Below, in pieces: positions 44,254-52,914 of a stretch of 53,076 bases of DNA. Source of the stretch: Turicibacter sp. Its GTDB lineage: Bacteria; Bacillota_I; Bacilli_A; MOL361; Turicibacteraceae. How positions within the stretch are numbered: the stretch's first letter is position 1; every line of letters starts with the position of its first letter. Under the pieces are notes generated by a model that was given only the letters and a program-made list of their open reading frames with translations, was not told the DNA's origin and ran no database searches. The position numbers and the translations under genes are program-made. The DNA is taken from positions 1-53,076 of the forward strand of contig WRGF01000217.1 of NCBI GenBank assembly GCA_009787345.1. Reading direction: 5' to 3'.

Positions 44254-44304
44254 TTCATGGGATTAAAGGGAGCTGACTGCCCCGCAGGTCCCATGAATTT
44301 TTTT
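44254..44304 (+). terminator. Terminator after the 34-residue peptide gene
   Basis: TTCATGGGA (44254-44262) pairs with TCCCATGAA (44289-44297), followed by seven T. An inner element (GGGAGC/GCCCC) may extend it. Confidence 0.8.
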
Positions 44305-44365
44305 GGAAGCCCCTTTTTTTTTGCCCATTTTTAAGGTATACTTGATAAAAAAAGGCGGTGGCTTG

Positions 44366-45079
44366 ATGGTAACGGTAAAAAACCTCACGATTGGCAGCGG
44401 GATGCCGAAAATCTGCGTGCCCATTATGGGTACGACAAAAGAAAGCCTGTTGCAGGAGCTTTCCATGCTTGAAGATTACGACCTGGTTGAATGGCGGGCC
44501 GACTTTTTTGAAGGAAACCGGGTTGAAATGTCAAAAATATTAACTGACTTCTTAGGGGATGTCCCTTTGCTCTTAACATTTAGGACCGTCGCTGAAGGCG
44601 GGAATGGTTGGATTTCCTCCGATGCATTTTTGGAACTGGCCGCCCATGCATCCTATGACATATTGGATGTGGAGATGTGCTTTGGTGAAGTGAAGGCTGC
44701 CATCAGCCTGGCCCACGAGCGCCAAAAAACAGTTCTTTTATCCAATCACGATTTTGAAAAGACCCCGTCCTCCTATCTTATGAAGGGACGGATCCAAAGG
44801 ATGGCAGCACTTGGGGCGGATATTTGCAAATTGGCGGTTATGCCCAAGACCCCAGAGGATGTCCTGGCACTCCTACAAGCGACTGCGGAGGCAAAAAAAC
44901 TGTTGGATAAGCCATTGGTCACTATTGCTATGGGGGAACTTGGGTTTTTAACCCGGGTTGCCGGTGGGACTTTTGGCTCCGCCATGACTTTCGCCAGCGG
45001 CACAGGCCCATCCGCCCCAGGCCAAGCGTCAGTTTCTGAAATGCGGATGCTGATGAAGTATTTCGCAGGAAAAGGATAG
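44366..45079 (+). CDS. aroD: 3-dehydroquinate dehydratase, type I
   Basis: Third step of the shikimate pathway, through a Schiff base. The 237-residue protein is a TIM barrel with substrate-binding VEWRADFFE, catalytic histidine in LSNHDFEKTP, Schiff-base lysine in ICKLAVMPKT and the closing loop GTFGSAMTF...APGQ. ATG 44366 has AGGCGG upstream; earlier in-frame codons belong to the leader. It is isolated from other aro genes. Terminator 45176-45218 follows. Confidence 0.95.
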   Translation: MVTVKNLTIGSGMPKICVPIMGTTKESLLQELSMLEDYDLVEWRADFFEGNRVEMSKILTDFLGDVPLLLTFRTVAEGGNGWISSDAFLELAAHASYDILDVEMCFGEVKAAISLAHERQKTVLLSNHDFEKTPSSYLMKGRIQRMAALGADICKLAVMPKTPEDVLALLQATAEAKKLLDKPLVTIAMGELGFLTRVAGGTFGSAMTFASGTGPSAPGQASVSEMRMLMKYFAGKG

Positions 45080-45175
45080 CAGCAAGCGGAGGAATCATTT
45101 CCGCCCTAAGAGGGGCATCGAAAATTTTCAGAATTGCAAGTATCAATTCCTCAATAGGGTGGATTAAAACCAATC

Positions 45176-45218
45176 CTGCAACGGTTAACGCTTTCTTGTT
45201 AACCGTTGCAGTTTTTTT
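45176..45218 (+). terminator. Terminator after aroD
   Basis: CTGCAACGGTTAAC (45176-45189) pairs perfectly with GTTAACCGTTGCAG (45198-45211), then TTTTTTT. Confidence 0.9.
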
Positions 45219-45490
45219 GTGCTTATGAGGTCATAATGTTGAAAGGTGGCGCATAAGTTTAAAAATGCCACCCTGAAGCGGGCTGGCTGATGTTTTTTTA
45301 TTCCCTCCTGACAAAATTTCTGAAAAAAAGCGGCTTGGCCACGCAAAGTCCTACAAATTACCAGTATATGGTATTGTATAATGGGGATGTGGTCACGTTT
45401 AAAGGGTCATTAAATGGGGCATAGTATACACATATATAAAATAGGGGATTTTCATTGATTTTTTTATGTGCGTTTTCATGAAAATAATCA
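45219..45490. other. Intergenic region upstream of adhE
   Basis: No gene seen between the aroD terminator and the adhE promoter. The stretch is AT-rich, with several TATA-like boxes (for example GTATTGTATAATGGGG near 45370). A second, upstream adhE promoter is possible. Confidence 0.4.
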
Positions 45491-45519
45491 TTGCGAAAAA
45501 TTTCACAAATGTGTATAAT
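45491..45519 (+). promoter_or_regulatory. adhE promoter overlapped by a Rex operator
   Basis: TTGCGA (45491-45496), 17 bases, TATAAT (45514-45519). Bases 45491-45508 (TTGCGAAAAATTTCACAA) match the Rex consensus TTGTGAA-N4-TTCACAA at 13 of its 14 defined positions (17 of 18 overall). Rex bound here would cover the -35 and spacer and repress at low NADH. Confidence 0.85.
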
Positions 45520-45528
45520 AATCGTGTA

Positions 45529-45546
45529 AGGTGAAAGTATTCACAA
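45529..45546 (+). promoter_or_regulatory. Second Rex operator downstream of the adhE -10
   Basis: AGGTGAAAGTATTCACAA has a perfect right half TTCACAA and five of seven matches in the left half. It begins about 9 bases after the -10, at the likely transcription start, 38 bp from the first site. Confidence 0.7.
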
Positions 45547-45642
45547 AATTAAAAGCTGCCAACTTCCAATGCCGTTTCCAAAAAACGAAGGAAGTTAGCA
45601 TATTTACCAAATACCAAAAAAAATTCAAAGGGGGCCATACAA

Positions 45643-48327
45643 ATGGCAAACAAGATTACGAATGTGGAAGAGTTAATGTCAACAATGACTGAATTAAGGC
45701 AAGCACAGCGTGAGTTTGGAAAATACACCCAAGAACAAGTAGACGAATTATTTTATAAGGCCGCACGGGCCATCAACAACAAGCGTATCCCATTGGCGAA
45801 AATGGCAGTTGAAGAAACTGGCATGGGCCTAGTTGAAGATAAAGTCATCAAGAACCATTATGCATCTGAGTTCATTTATAATAAGTACCGCAATGAAAAA
45901 ACAGTCGGTGTCCTGGAAACGGACGAGGCTTTCGGAATCGAAAAAGTCGCAGAGCCAATCGGTGTTATCGGGGCGGTCGTACCTACGACGAACCCAACGT
46001 CTACCGCAGCTTTCAAAGTACTGATGGCAATCAAAACCCGCAACGCCATCGTCTTGGCACCGCACCCACGGGCTAAGAAATGTACCAACTACACAGCGCA
46101 AATTATCCGCGAGGTTATCGAAGAGGCCGGCGCGCCTAAAGGATTGATTGCCTGGATTGACGAGCCAAGCCTAGAGCTTACCAACACGGTTATGCGTGAA
46201 GTTGACTTAATCTTGGCAACTGGTGGGCCTGGGATGGTTAAAGCGGCTTACTCTTCCGGGACTCCTGCAATCGGGGTTGGGGCTGGTAATACACCGGTTA
46301 TCATCCACCGCACGGCAAACGTGTCCATGTCTGTCAACTCCATCCTCTTATCAAAAACCTTCGACTACGGGATGATTTGTGCCTCCGAACAGTCCATCAT
46401 CGTCGACCATGAAATCTATGATGCAGTACGTTCAGAACTTTCCCAGCGTGGGGCGCTTATCCTAAATGACGAGCAAAAACAAAAAGTCCGTGAAACCATT
46501 ATTATTGATGGTCATCTGAATGCTAAGATTGTTGGGCAGCCGGCTTGGAAAATCGCTGAACTTTCCGGGTTTGAAGTGCCGAAAGACACGAAAATCCTAG
46601 TAGGTGAAGTGACTGACCCATCCCTTGACGAAGCGTTCTCCCATGAGAAACTTTCTGTTGTCCTTGCGATGTTTAAATCCGAGAACCATGAGCAGGCTGT
46701 TGAAATGGCAACGACTTTGGTTGAGCACTCCGGGCTTGGGCATACATCAGTTATCTATGCAGATGAATTGACTGCCGCTGATGACATCCAAAAAATGGTT
46801 CAGGCTGTGCGCACGACCACTGTCCTTATCAACCAACCAGCGGCACAAGGCGGTATCGGGGATATCTTTAACTTCGCAGTATCACCGTCTCTGACTTTAG
46901 GTTGCGGTTCTTGGGGTAACAACTCTGTGTCCGAAAACGTGGGGCCTAAACACTTAATCAATATTAAAACGGTTGCGAAGAGGAGAGAGAATATGCTTTG
47001 GTTCAAAGTTCCTAGCAAAATTTACCACAAATTCGGAAGCCTTCCAATCGCCCTTCAAGACCTTCAAGAAGATGGCAAGAAGCGTGCCTTCATCGTAACG
47101 GATAAGCCTTTGTTTGACCTGGGTTACACCAATTACGTAACGAAAGAATTAGATAAATACGGAATCCAGTACCAAATCTTCTCGGATGTCCAACCAGACC
47201 CATTGCTATCTGATGCACAAAAAGGTGCAGATGCCATGAAATTGTTCAATCCAGATGTGATTATCGCCTTAGGTGGAGGTTCCCCGATGGATGCCGCTAA
47301 AATCATGTGGACGCTTTATGAGCACCCGGATGCAGATTTCAAAGACCTTGCCATGCGTTTCATGGATATCCGCAAGCGCGTTTACAAATACCCGCGCCTA
47401 GGTAAAAAAGCATCTTTCGTAGCCATCGCCACTTCCGCAGGTACAGGTTCAGAGGTAACGCCTTTCGCAGTTATCACTGATGATGAAACTGGTATCAAAT
47501 ACCCGCTTGCAGACTACGAAATTACACCGACCATGGCAATCGTTGACCCGCAACTGATGCTGACTATGCCAAAAAGCTTGACGGCAGCATCTGGTATCGA
47601 CGTATTGACCCATGCCCTTGAGTCTTTAGTATCCACAGTTGCGACTGAGTACACCATGCCTCTATCATTAGAAGCGGCTAAACTGGTATTTGAATACTTG
47701 CCAGAGTCCGTTGAAGGTGGTGCCAGCGCTAAATTCGCTAAGGAAAAGATGGCGAACGCGTCTTGTATCGCAGGTATGGCTTTCGCCAACGGCTTCTTGG
47801 GAATCTGCCACTCCCTAGCCCACAAACTAGGTGCGAAATTCCACATCCCTCACGGGTTTGCCAATGCCTTATTAATGAACGAAGTGATTAAATACAATGC
47901 GACGGATGCCCCATTCAAGCAAGGGACGTTCGCCCAATACGAAACGCCACAGGCAATCGAGCGCTATGTCCGCGCAGCGGAGTATGTAGGCGTGCAAGGC
48001 AATTCCAATGAAGAAAAAATTGCAGGACTAATCAAAAAAATCGACGAACTTAAAAAAGCTTGTGGCGTACCGATGTCCATCAAGGAATACGGTGTGAGCG
48101 AGAGCGAGTTCTTGGAAGCGGTTGACCAAATGGCGGAGGATGCTTTTGACGACCAATGTACAGGGGCCAACCCACGCTACCCATTGATTGACGATTTGAA
48201 ATCGGTGTACTTGAATGCGTTTTACGGGAGCGCTGATGCCCGCCCAAAGCATAACCTGCACCTGAACACAGAAATCGCAACGAACCACATCGAATCCCAG
48301 CAAAACAACGAGCACACAGGTGCATAA
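45643..48327 (+). CDS. adhE: Bifunctional acetaldehyde-CoA/alcohol dehydrogenase
   Basis: Converts acetyl-CoA to acetaldehyde and then ethanol, oxidising two NADH; forms spirosomes. The 894-residue protein has an N-terminal aldehyde dehydrogenase domain (residues 1-440; catalytic cysteine in DYGMICASEQS), a linker and a C-terminal iron-dependent alcohol dehydrogenase domain (about 450-870; GGGSPMDAAKIMW, and metal-ligand histidines in DVLTHALES, GICHSLAHKLGA and PHGFANALL). AAAGGGGG precedes the ATG. Two Rex-like operators in the promoter link it to the redox state. Terminator 48339-48374. Confidence 0.97.
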   Translation: MANKITNVEELMSTMTELRQAQREFGKYTQEQVDELFYKAARAINNKRIPLAKMAVEETGMGLVEDKVIKNHYASEFIYNKYRNEKTVGVLETDEAFGIEKVAEPIGVIGAVVPTTNPTSTAAFKVLMAIKTRNAIVLAPHPRAKKCTNYTAQIIREVIEEAGAPKGLIAWIDEPSLELTNTVMREVDLILATGGPGMVKAAYSSGTPAIGVGAGNTPVIIHRTANVSMSVNSILLSKTFDYGMICASEQSIIVDHEIYDAVRSELSQRGALILNDEQKQKVRETIIIDGHLNAKIVGQPAWKIAELSGFEVPKDTKILVGEVTDPSLDEAFSHEKLSVVLAMFKSENHEQAVEMATTLVEHSGLGHTSVIYADELTAADDIQKMVQAVRTTTVLINQPAAQGGIGDIFNFAVSPSLTLGCGSWGNNSVSENVGPKHLINIKTVAKRRENMLWFKVPSKIYHKFGSLPIALQDLQEDGKKRAFIVTDKPLFDLGYTNYVTKELDKYGIQYQIFSDVQPDPLLSDAQKGADAMKLFNPDVIIALGGGSPMDAAKIMWTLYEHPDADFKDLAMRFMDIRKRVYKYPRLGKKASFVAIATSAGTGSEVTPFAVITDDETGIKYPLADYEITPTMAIVDPQLMLTMPKSLTAASGIDVLTHALESLVSTVATEYTMPLSLEAAKLVFEYLPESVEGGASAKFAKEKMANASCIAGMAFANGFLGICHSLAHKLGAKFHIPHGFANALLMNEVIKYNATDAPFKQGTFAQYETPQAIERYVRAAEYVGVQGNSNEEKIAGLIKKIDELKKACGVPMSIKEYGVSESEFLEAVDQMAEDAFDDQCTGANPRYPLIDDLKSVYLNAFYGSADARPKHNLHLNTEIATNHIESQQNNEHTGA

Positions 48328-48338
48328 TCTTTGAATAA

Positions 48339-48374
48339 AAAAACTCTCCAGTTGGGTCTCTGGAGAGTTTTTTA
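48339..48374 (+). terminator. Terminator after adhE
   Basis: AAACTCTCCAG pairs with CTGGAGAGTTT, with A and T runs. Confidence 0.9.
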
Positions 48375-48531
48375 TGCTAAGACCGATGCCATTATCTGCA
48401 ATCCCATTAGCGGGTAATTTTCGTTGATGGTATACTATTCAAGGGCAAATATATGTACGAAAAAAAATGAGAAATTGACTAGAAAGCGATTCCCGAACTA
48501 TAAACTTAGACATAACTTTGGAGGCAAGGCC

Positions 48532-48736
48532 ATGGACGATTAATTAACTACCTACATCAAATAAAGGACTTCCTTCGAATTAGGAAAGTACTCCATTCAT
48601 ACCAGAAATTATTATGCTAGTAATGTTTGGGATGATGGCGAATGGCCAGGGTTTTGAGGACTTCGAAATGTTTGGCAATAAATATTTAAGGGTACCTCTA
48701 TTAACTCGCTTTGTTCCTACGGTACTCACTCCGTGA
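48532..48736 (+). pseudogene. ISAs1-like transposase N-terminal remnant
   Basis: After a good ribosome site (GGAGG) the ATG at 48532 meets a stop after three codons. Fragments of one protein then appear in different frames: LHQIKDFLRIRKVLHS, then IPEIIMLVMFGMMANGQGF and EDFEMFGNKYLR. This is the N-terminal pattern of ISAs1/H-repeat transposases (hydrophobic helix, then GxxxxEDxExFG and a LR end). The partial transposase at 52915 has the same pattern. At least one frameshift and an early stop; nothing of the catalytic domain remains. Confidence 0.6.
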
Positions 48737-49053
48737 CCTTCCTCAGAACAAGAAAACCGGTAAGATCCTTGCCCGCATTTGCGAGGATTTTTTCGCCAAG
48801 CCGAGGAGGTGAAAATGCTTCTACAATGCTCACTCCGCTCCTCGGCGCAATAAAGATTCAGGGCATTGCAGTGAAGTGGAGCTTCATGGCATTTTTGCTG
48901 GCAGGGTCCCCGCCCTTCCGTAGGAAGGTATCCTCCTTTGGTGGGCTATTAGGTTGGGCGGAAAAAGACCGTAAATTCGGGTGAATTGGAGTCGTTAGAT
49001 GTGCCCTTCAGTTAAATAAAATTGCAGCCCTTTCCAAATCCGCTCTTAGATTC
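48737..49053. other. Intergenic region with several short inverted repeats
   Basis: No gene I can support; an 83-codon open frame (48733-48984) has no ribosome site or family resemblance. Short hairpins are dense: ACGG-TACTCACT-CCGT near 48719-48736, CCGAGGAGGTG near 48800 facing CCGCTCCTCGG near 48836, and CCTTCCGTAGGAAGG near 48915. This could be a structured RNA or the decayed end of a mobile element. Confidence 0.35.
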
Positions 49054-49055
49054 AC

Positions 49056-49092
49056 ATAAGAAAGCCCGAGCGGTTTCCTCGGGCTTTCTTAT
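49056..49092. terminator. Terminator at the 3' end of tcdA
   Basis: Perfect 15-bp stem ATAAGAAAGCCCGAG (49056-49070) with CTCGGGCTTTCTTAT (49078-49092); bidirectional. Confidence 0.88.
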
Positions 49093-49115
49093 TACACACT
49101 TCTCGGACTGGCTCA

Positions 49116-49871
49116 TTATTCGCTAATCAAATCCCTAACAATCTTCCCGGCCATAATCAATCCCGCAGCCGACGGTACGAAGCTGACACTTCCCGGGATT
49201 TCCCGGCGGATGGTGCAGGTCCGTTGGGTGTCTTTCGGACAAATGCAGGCAACTTTGCAATCGGCAACGGTTTCGTTTTTAGGCTTGATTGGCTTTTCTT
49301 TTGAATAAACCACAGTCAGCTTTTTAACGCCCCGTTTTTTTAGTTCCCGGCGCATGGTCCTTGCCAACGGGCACATTGAGGTGCTATAAAGGTCGGCAAG
49401 TTCAAGCATTTCCGGATGGAGCTTGTTCCCGGCTCCCATGGAACTGATGATTTTAGTCCCTGATTCCTGGGCTTGCATCACCAATGCGATTTTCCCAGAC
49501 ATGGTATCAATAGCATCCACCACATAATCATACTGGCTAAAATTAAATTCGTGGGCATTTTCCGGCAAGTAAAAGGTTTGGTAAGTGTTTACAATGGCAC
49601 GGGGATTAATTTCCAAAATCCGTTCCTTCATGACCTCCACCTTATATTTACCGACGGTTTTGCGGGTCGCAATGACCTGACGGTTCAGGTTGGTCAAACA
49701 TACTTTATCGTCATCAATAATATCAAGGGTTCCCACACCGCTTCGGGCAAGGGCTTCCACCACATAGCCGCCAACGCCGCCAACGCCAAAAACTGCGACC
49801 CGGGCACCCTTTAATTTTTGTAATCCATCTCTACCTGTCAATAATTCTGTGCGTGAAAATGAATGCAGCAT
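49116..49871 (-). CDS. tcdA: tRNA threonylcarbamoyladenosine dehydratase
   Basis: E1-like ATP-dependent enzyme that cyclises t6A to ct6A on tRNAs. The 251-residue protein has the ThiF/MoeB nucleotide fold: GVGGVGGYVVEALARSGVG near the N-terminus, IIDDDKVCLTNLNRQ, VVDAIDTMSGK and SSMGAGNKLHPE. The region TSMCPLARTMRRELKKRGV is typical of the CsdL/TcdA branch. Start ATG 49871 on the minus strand. In Bacillus this gene (yrvM) lies next to rarA; here they are 43 kb apart. Confidence 0.92.
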   Translation of the reverse strand: MLHSFSRTELLTGRDGLQKLKGARVAVFGVGGVGGYVVEALARSGVGTLDIIDDDKVCLTNLNRQVIATRKTVGKYKVEVMKERILEINPRAIVNTYQTFYLPENAHEFNFSQYDYVVDAIDTMSGKIALVMQAQESGTKIISSMGAGNKLHPEMLELADLYSTSMCPLARTMRRELKKRGVKKLTVVYSKEKPIKPKNETVADCKVACICPKDTQRTCTIRREIPGSVSFVPSAAGLIMAGKIVRDLISE

Positions 49872-50034
49872 CTACGTCACCCTCATTTTTCTTAAATTTT
49901 TCCGTAACTTTTATTATATCGACTTTTCGGGCATTTGGCAAGTATTTGTCGACGGATTCGGATAAATGCTAACCCCTTACATTGATTGGAAGCGCCCATT
50001 ATGTGTTATAATTGACGTAGTTGGAGGGGATACC

Positions 50035-50232
50035 ATGCGGGGAATTTCAATGAAGGATAGGAAAAAGCAGCTTGACCAAAGAAAAATGGTCAGTGGGTTC
50101 ATTATATTTTCGGGGCTTTTTACCTTGCTTGCGGATATTATTTTTTACCTATGGGTCAAGGCCCCCATTGCTTGGGAGGTAGCCCTGGTCGCCATCGCCC
50201 TTATCTTTTACGGGCACCGCTTACGAAAATAG
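50035..50232 (+). CDS. Small two-helix membrane protein, unknown
   Basis: A 65-residue protein: a basic N-terminus (MRGISMKDRKKQLDQRKM), then two hydrophobic helices (about 21-39 and 44-60) and a basic end (YGHRLRK). GGAGGGG precedes ATG 50035; a TATAAT at 50007-50012 may be its -10. An inner ATG at 50050 is possible. No recognised family. Confidence 0.65.
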   Translation: MRGISMKDRKKQLDQRKMVSGFIIFSGLFTLLADIIFYLWVKAPIAWEVALVAIALIFYGHRLRK

Positions 50233-50286
50233 GGAGTGATAAATTCGAGATTCCTGGCGAATACTACCATGGAGGAGGCGAAATCC

Positions 50287-50448
50287 ATGGCGACCACAAA
50301 GGAATCCATCGAGCAGATGCTAAACCGAAAGAAGCAAAAGTCCCAGGTGGGGGAACGGTTGAAGCGCCCCGATAAACGTTTAGGGCGCGGCCCACAGGCC
50401 AACCGTTTCCCAAGGCGGAGCGGGCATTCCATCAACAAGGCGGATTAA
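50287..50448 (+). CDS. Small basic protein, unknown
   Basis: A 53-residue, strongly basic protein (MATTKESIEQMLNRKKQKSQ, then RLKRPDKRLGRGPQANRFP). GGAGGCG lies 7 bases before ATG 50287. It starts 54 bases after the preceding small gene and is likely co-transcribed. The composition suggests nucleic-acid or ribosome contact. No recognised family. Confidence 0.6.
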   Translation: MATTKESIEQMLNRKKQKSQVGERLKRPDKRLGRGPQANRFPRRSGHSINKAD

Positions 50449-50889
50449 CGAATAAAAAGGCTGTTGCAAAAAAATCAGTATTTCTTATTACAGCGCTTGA
50501 ATTTTTTCCACAGGGGCATCAAAATCCATAGAAAGAGCACGGAAATCAACTATCGTGAAAACGTTACCCATTATTTACCTTCAGGCAAAATAAGAATAAT
50601 TCCCGAATTTTTGCCGCACTTAAAAAGAGCTCCTCTTAAGAAATGGATTATATTCCCTTAAATGGAGTTTAAATTCTAGACCTCTGTCAATGTATCTACT
50701 TCCAATAGGCATCTCAGCATGATATGGGACAGTGGTTTTTTGGAATTGGTGACCTCATTGTAGCGTCCGGTAAGGTTTAACGAAATTTTTCAGGCCATGT
50801 TGAGGTTTCTTTGTGAATTTCGCTCCCTCAATCGGCAGCTGTCCTCCAAATAGTGGACATCCAGAAAATAATAGGAATATAAAACACCA
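50449..50889. other. Intergenic region with no supported gene
   Basis: An open frame of 65 codons (50464-50661) has no ribosome site and an AT-rich, random-looking product. Short protein-like scraps (for example AMLRFLCEFRSLNRQL near 50793) may be remains of a mobile element, but I cannot assign them. The end of the stretch carries the promoter of the DUF4143 gene. Confidence 0.4.
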
Positions 50890-50932
50890 TTGACAATTCG
50901 TCATTTTTACGATAAAATGAATTATAGTTCAT
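50890..50932 (+). promoter_or_regulatory. Promoter and candidate operator of the DUF4143 ATPase gene
   Basis: TTGACA (50890-50895), 17 bases, TAAAAT (50913-50918). A 16-bp imperfect palindrome ATGAATTATAGTTCAT (50917-50932, 14 of 16 symmetric) covers the end of the -10 and the expected transcription start, a typical repressor position. Confidence 0.7.
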
Positions 50933-50957
50933 ATTATCATAAAAAAGAGGTGTTGAA

Positions 50958-52181
50958 ATGTATATCAAAAGGCAAGCAGAAGCTGATTTCTTAGAGATGA
51001 GTCGATTTTTTAAAGTGGTGTTAGTTACGGGTGCTAGGCAAGTAGGTAAAACTACAATGTTGAAGCATTTAGCTGATGGTGACGATAGAACTTACGTCAG
51101 TCTAGATGATGACCTAGCAAGAACTTTAGCTAGACAAGATCCACGCTTGTTCTTTCAACAATATAAATTGCCAATCATTATTGATGAAGTTCAAAATGCC
51201 CCTGAACTTTTTCCTGAAATAAAGCGTATTGTCGATGAAAGTGATGAGTATGGTCGTATTTGGTTGACAGGTTCCCAGCATTTCAATATGATGAAAAATG
51301 TTCAAGAGTCTTTGGCAGGACGTATCGGCATTCTCAAAATGTATAGTTTTTCTAAGCAAGAAGCTGATGGTATTGAATTTTCTTCTTCCTTAGATTTTTC
51401 GTTTGAAAATTTACAAGACCGTCAAAAGGAAACCAAGCCAACGGACATCCAAGATATATTTGATTATATTTGGACAGGTGGAATGCCTCGAGCAATCGAA
51501 ATGCCTGATAATATTCGCAAAACTTATTTTGATGCCTATACGAACACTTATCTTTTACGTGATGTAGTTGATTTAGGTGGTGTATCTGATGGCACTAAGT
51601 TTGTACGCTTCTTGAGGGCATGTGCTGCCTTAACGAGTGAGCAAGTCAATTATAAAACGTTAGCCGATACATCCGATATTTCATCACATACAGCTAAAAA
51701 ATGGCTTTCCTTGCTAGAAGGAATGGGTATTGTTTATCTTCTTCAACCCTATGCAAATAATGAACTAAAACGCTTGGCAAAAGCACCGAAACTTTATTTC
51801 TTAGACACGGGATATTGTGCAGCACTTTCCATGTGGCCTTCTAAAGAAACTATGATGACCGGACCAGTTGGCGGGAAGTATTTTGAAAACTATGTGATTG
51901 CTGAGCTAGTTCGTGAATTGGAATATGGCGGCAATCAAGCGAACTTGACCTACTATCGTGATGCTAATGCGAAAGAGATTGATGTTTTTATTGAAAGAGG
52001 GCAAGAAATTCATCCGCTAGAAATTAAGCTTTCTGCAAGTCCTCGACGACAAGAAGTACAAAAATTTTCTATTATTGAAAAAACAAAATTCAATCAGAGT
52101 TTTGGAGGAATCATTTGTATGACGTCAGAACCTTATATGATTGATGAAAAAAATTCGATGATACCAGCAAATTTAATTTAA
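50958..52181 (+). CDS. AAA+ ATPase with DUF4143 domain
   Basis: A 407-residue protein. The N-terminal AAA_14 domain has Walker A TGARQVGKTTMLKHL (about residues 24-38), Walker B LPIIIDEVQNAPELF and sensor WLTGSQHF. The C-terminal DUF4143 domain (about 205-375) includes DTSDISSHTAKKWLSLLEGMGIVYLLQPY, a winged-helix-like stretch, and KLYFLDTGYCAAL. The family is widespread and poorly understood, often in accessory regions and nuclease-like at the C-terminus (YYRDANAKEIDVFIE resembles a PD-(D/E)xK core). AT-rich compared with neighbours and surrounded by element remnants, so probably acquired. AAAGAGGTG precedes the ATG. Confidence 0.88.
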   Translation: MYIKRQAEADFLEMSRFFKVVLVTGARQVGKTTMLKHLADGDDRTYVSLDDDLARTLARQDPRLFFQQYKLPIIIDEVQNAPELFPEIKRIVDESDEYGRIWLTGSQHFNMMKNVQESLAGRIGILKMYSFSKQEADGIEFSSSLDFSFENLQDRQKETKPTDIQDIFDYIWTGGMPRAIEMPDNIRKTYFDAYTNTYLLRDVVDLGGVSDGTKFVRFLRACAALTSEQVNYKTLADTSDISSHTAKKWLSLLEGMGIVYLLQPYANNELKRLAKAPKLYFLDTGYCAALSMWPSKETMMTGPVGGKYFENYVIAELVRELEYGGNQANLTYYRDANAKEIDVFIERGQEIHPLEIKLSASPRRQEVQKFSIIEKTKFNQSFGGIICMTSEPYMIDEKNSMIPANLI

Positions 52182-52224
52182 GCTAATATGAAGTGGAGTT
52201 CGTTTTAGCTTAAAAGATATCTTA

Positions 52225-52252
52225 AAGGACTGCTTAAGCGGTCTTTTTTTAT
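52225..52252 (+). terminator. Terminator after the DUF4143 gene
   Basis: AGGAC-GC-TTAA-GC-GTCTTT hairpin followed by a T run, 45 bases after the stop. Confidence 0.65.
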
Positions 52253-52275
52253 GCCTTAAAAGAGAGGAGGTGGGC

Positions 52276-52872
52276 TACGCGGATGACTACATCATTAGGG
52301 TTAAAAGTGAAATGTCGGCAAGGCGGGTCATGAGGACGGTCTGCTAGCACATAGAGACAAAACTGGGCCTTATCGTAAACGCCTCAAAGTCAAAGATAGT
52401 CAAGCCCACTTCCCCTGACTTAAATTTTCTGGGATTCGGCTTCTACCACTCCGCAAAGGAACAGAGCTACCGCTAAAAGCCCCCCGACAAATCAGAGGGG
52501 GAATTCAAGTAAAAGCTTCACGGTTACAGCCGAAGAAATTGGGGCGTGAGCATGGAATACCGTATCCACAAAATTAATGAATACGTCAGGGGTTGGGTGA
52601 ACTACTTTGCCATTGGAGATGCCAAAGGCAAGCTGAAAAGTATTTCATAACATTTAAGGTACCGTTTGAGGATGTGCATCTGGAAACAGTGTAAGAATTG
52701 CAAAACCCGAGTCAAGGCTCTGAGAAAATTGGGAATGCCCCCTCGTGAGGCTTGGAAGAATGGACATTCAAGCAAAGATTATGCCAGAATCGCCCTGTCA
52801 AGGGTGATGACTACCACGGCACGGAAATCAACTTTCAAGAAACCCCTTCCTAGAAGCAGGGATTTCCAGTAA
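52276..52872 (+). pseudogene. ltrA: Group II intron reverse transcriptase/maturase, C-terminal remnant
   Basis: The frame starts at the reverse-transcriptase catalytic box YADDYIIRVKSEMSARRV and continues through IETKLGLIVNASKSK and LNFLGFGFYHSA. The maturase domain X follows (MEYRIHKINEYVRGWVNYFAI, then LRMCIWKQCKNCKTRVKALR and LGMPPREAW). All parts are in one frame but interrupted by at least four stops (after RTVC, SYR, FK and SIS). The first half of the enzyme, including the start codon, is absent. It is a dead copy; no intron RNA domain V could be confirmed behind it. Confidence 0.85.
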
Positions 52873-52914
52873 ATAACAGCCCACTTTCAACTGAAAACCT
52901 GATAAAATAGACGG

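Noticed and set aside
45450-45490. Catabolite (CcpA) cre site before adhE
   Set aside because: ATGTGCGTTTTCAT has the wrong spacing between the TG and CA half-sites.
48733-48984. 83-codon open frame after adhE
   Set aside because: No ribosome site; starts inside the transposase remnant and has no protein-like pattern.
50537-52833. 15-base identical sequence (GCACGGAAATCAACT) on both sides of the DUF4143 gene, as possible target-site duplication
   Set aside because: In 53 kb about one exact 15-mer repeat is expected by chance, and the right copy lies inside the maturase remnant.
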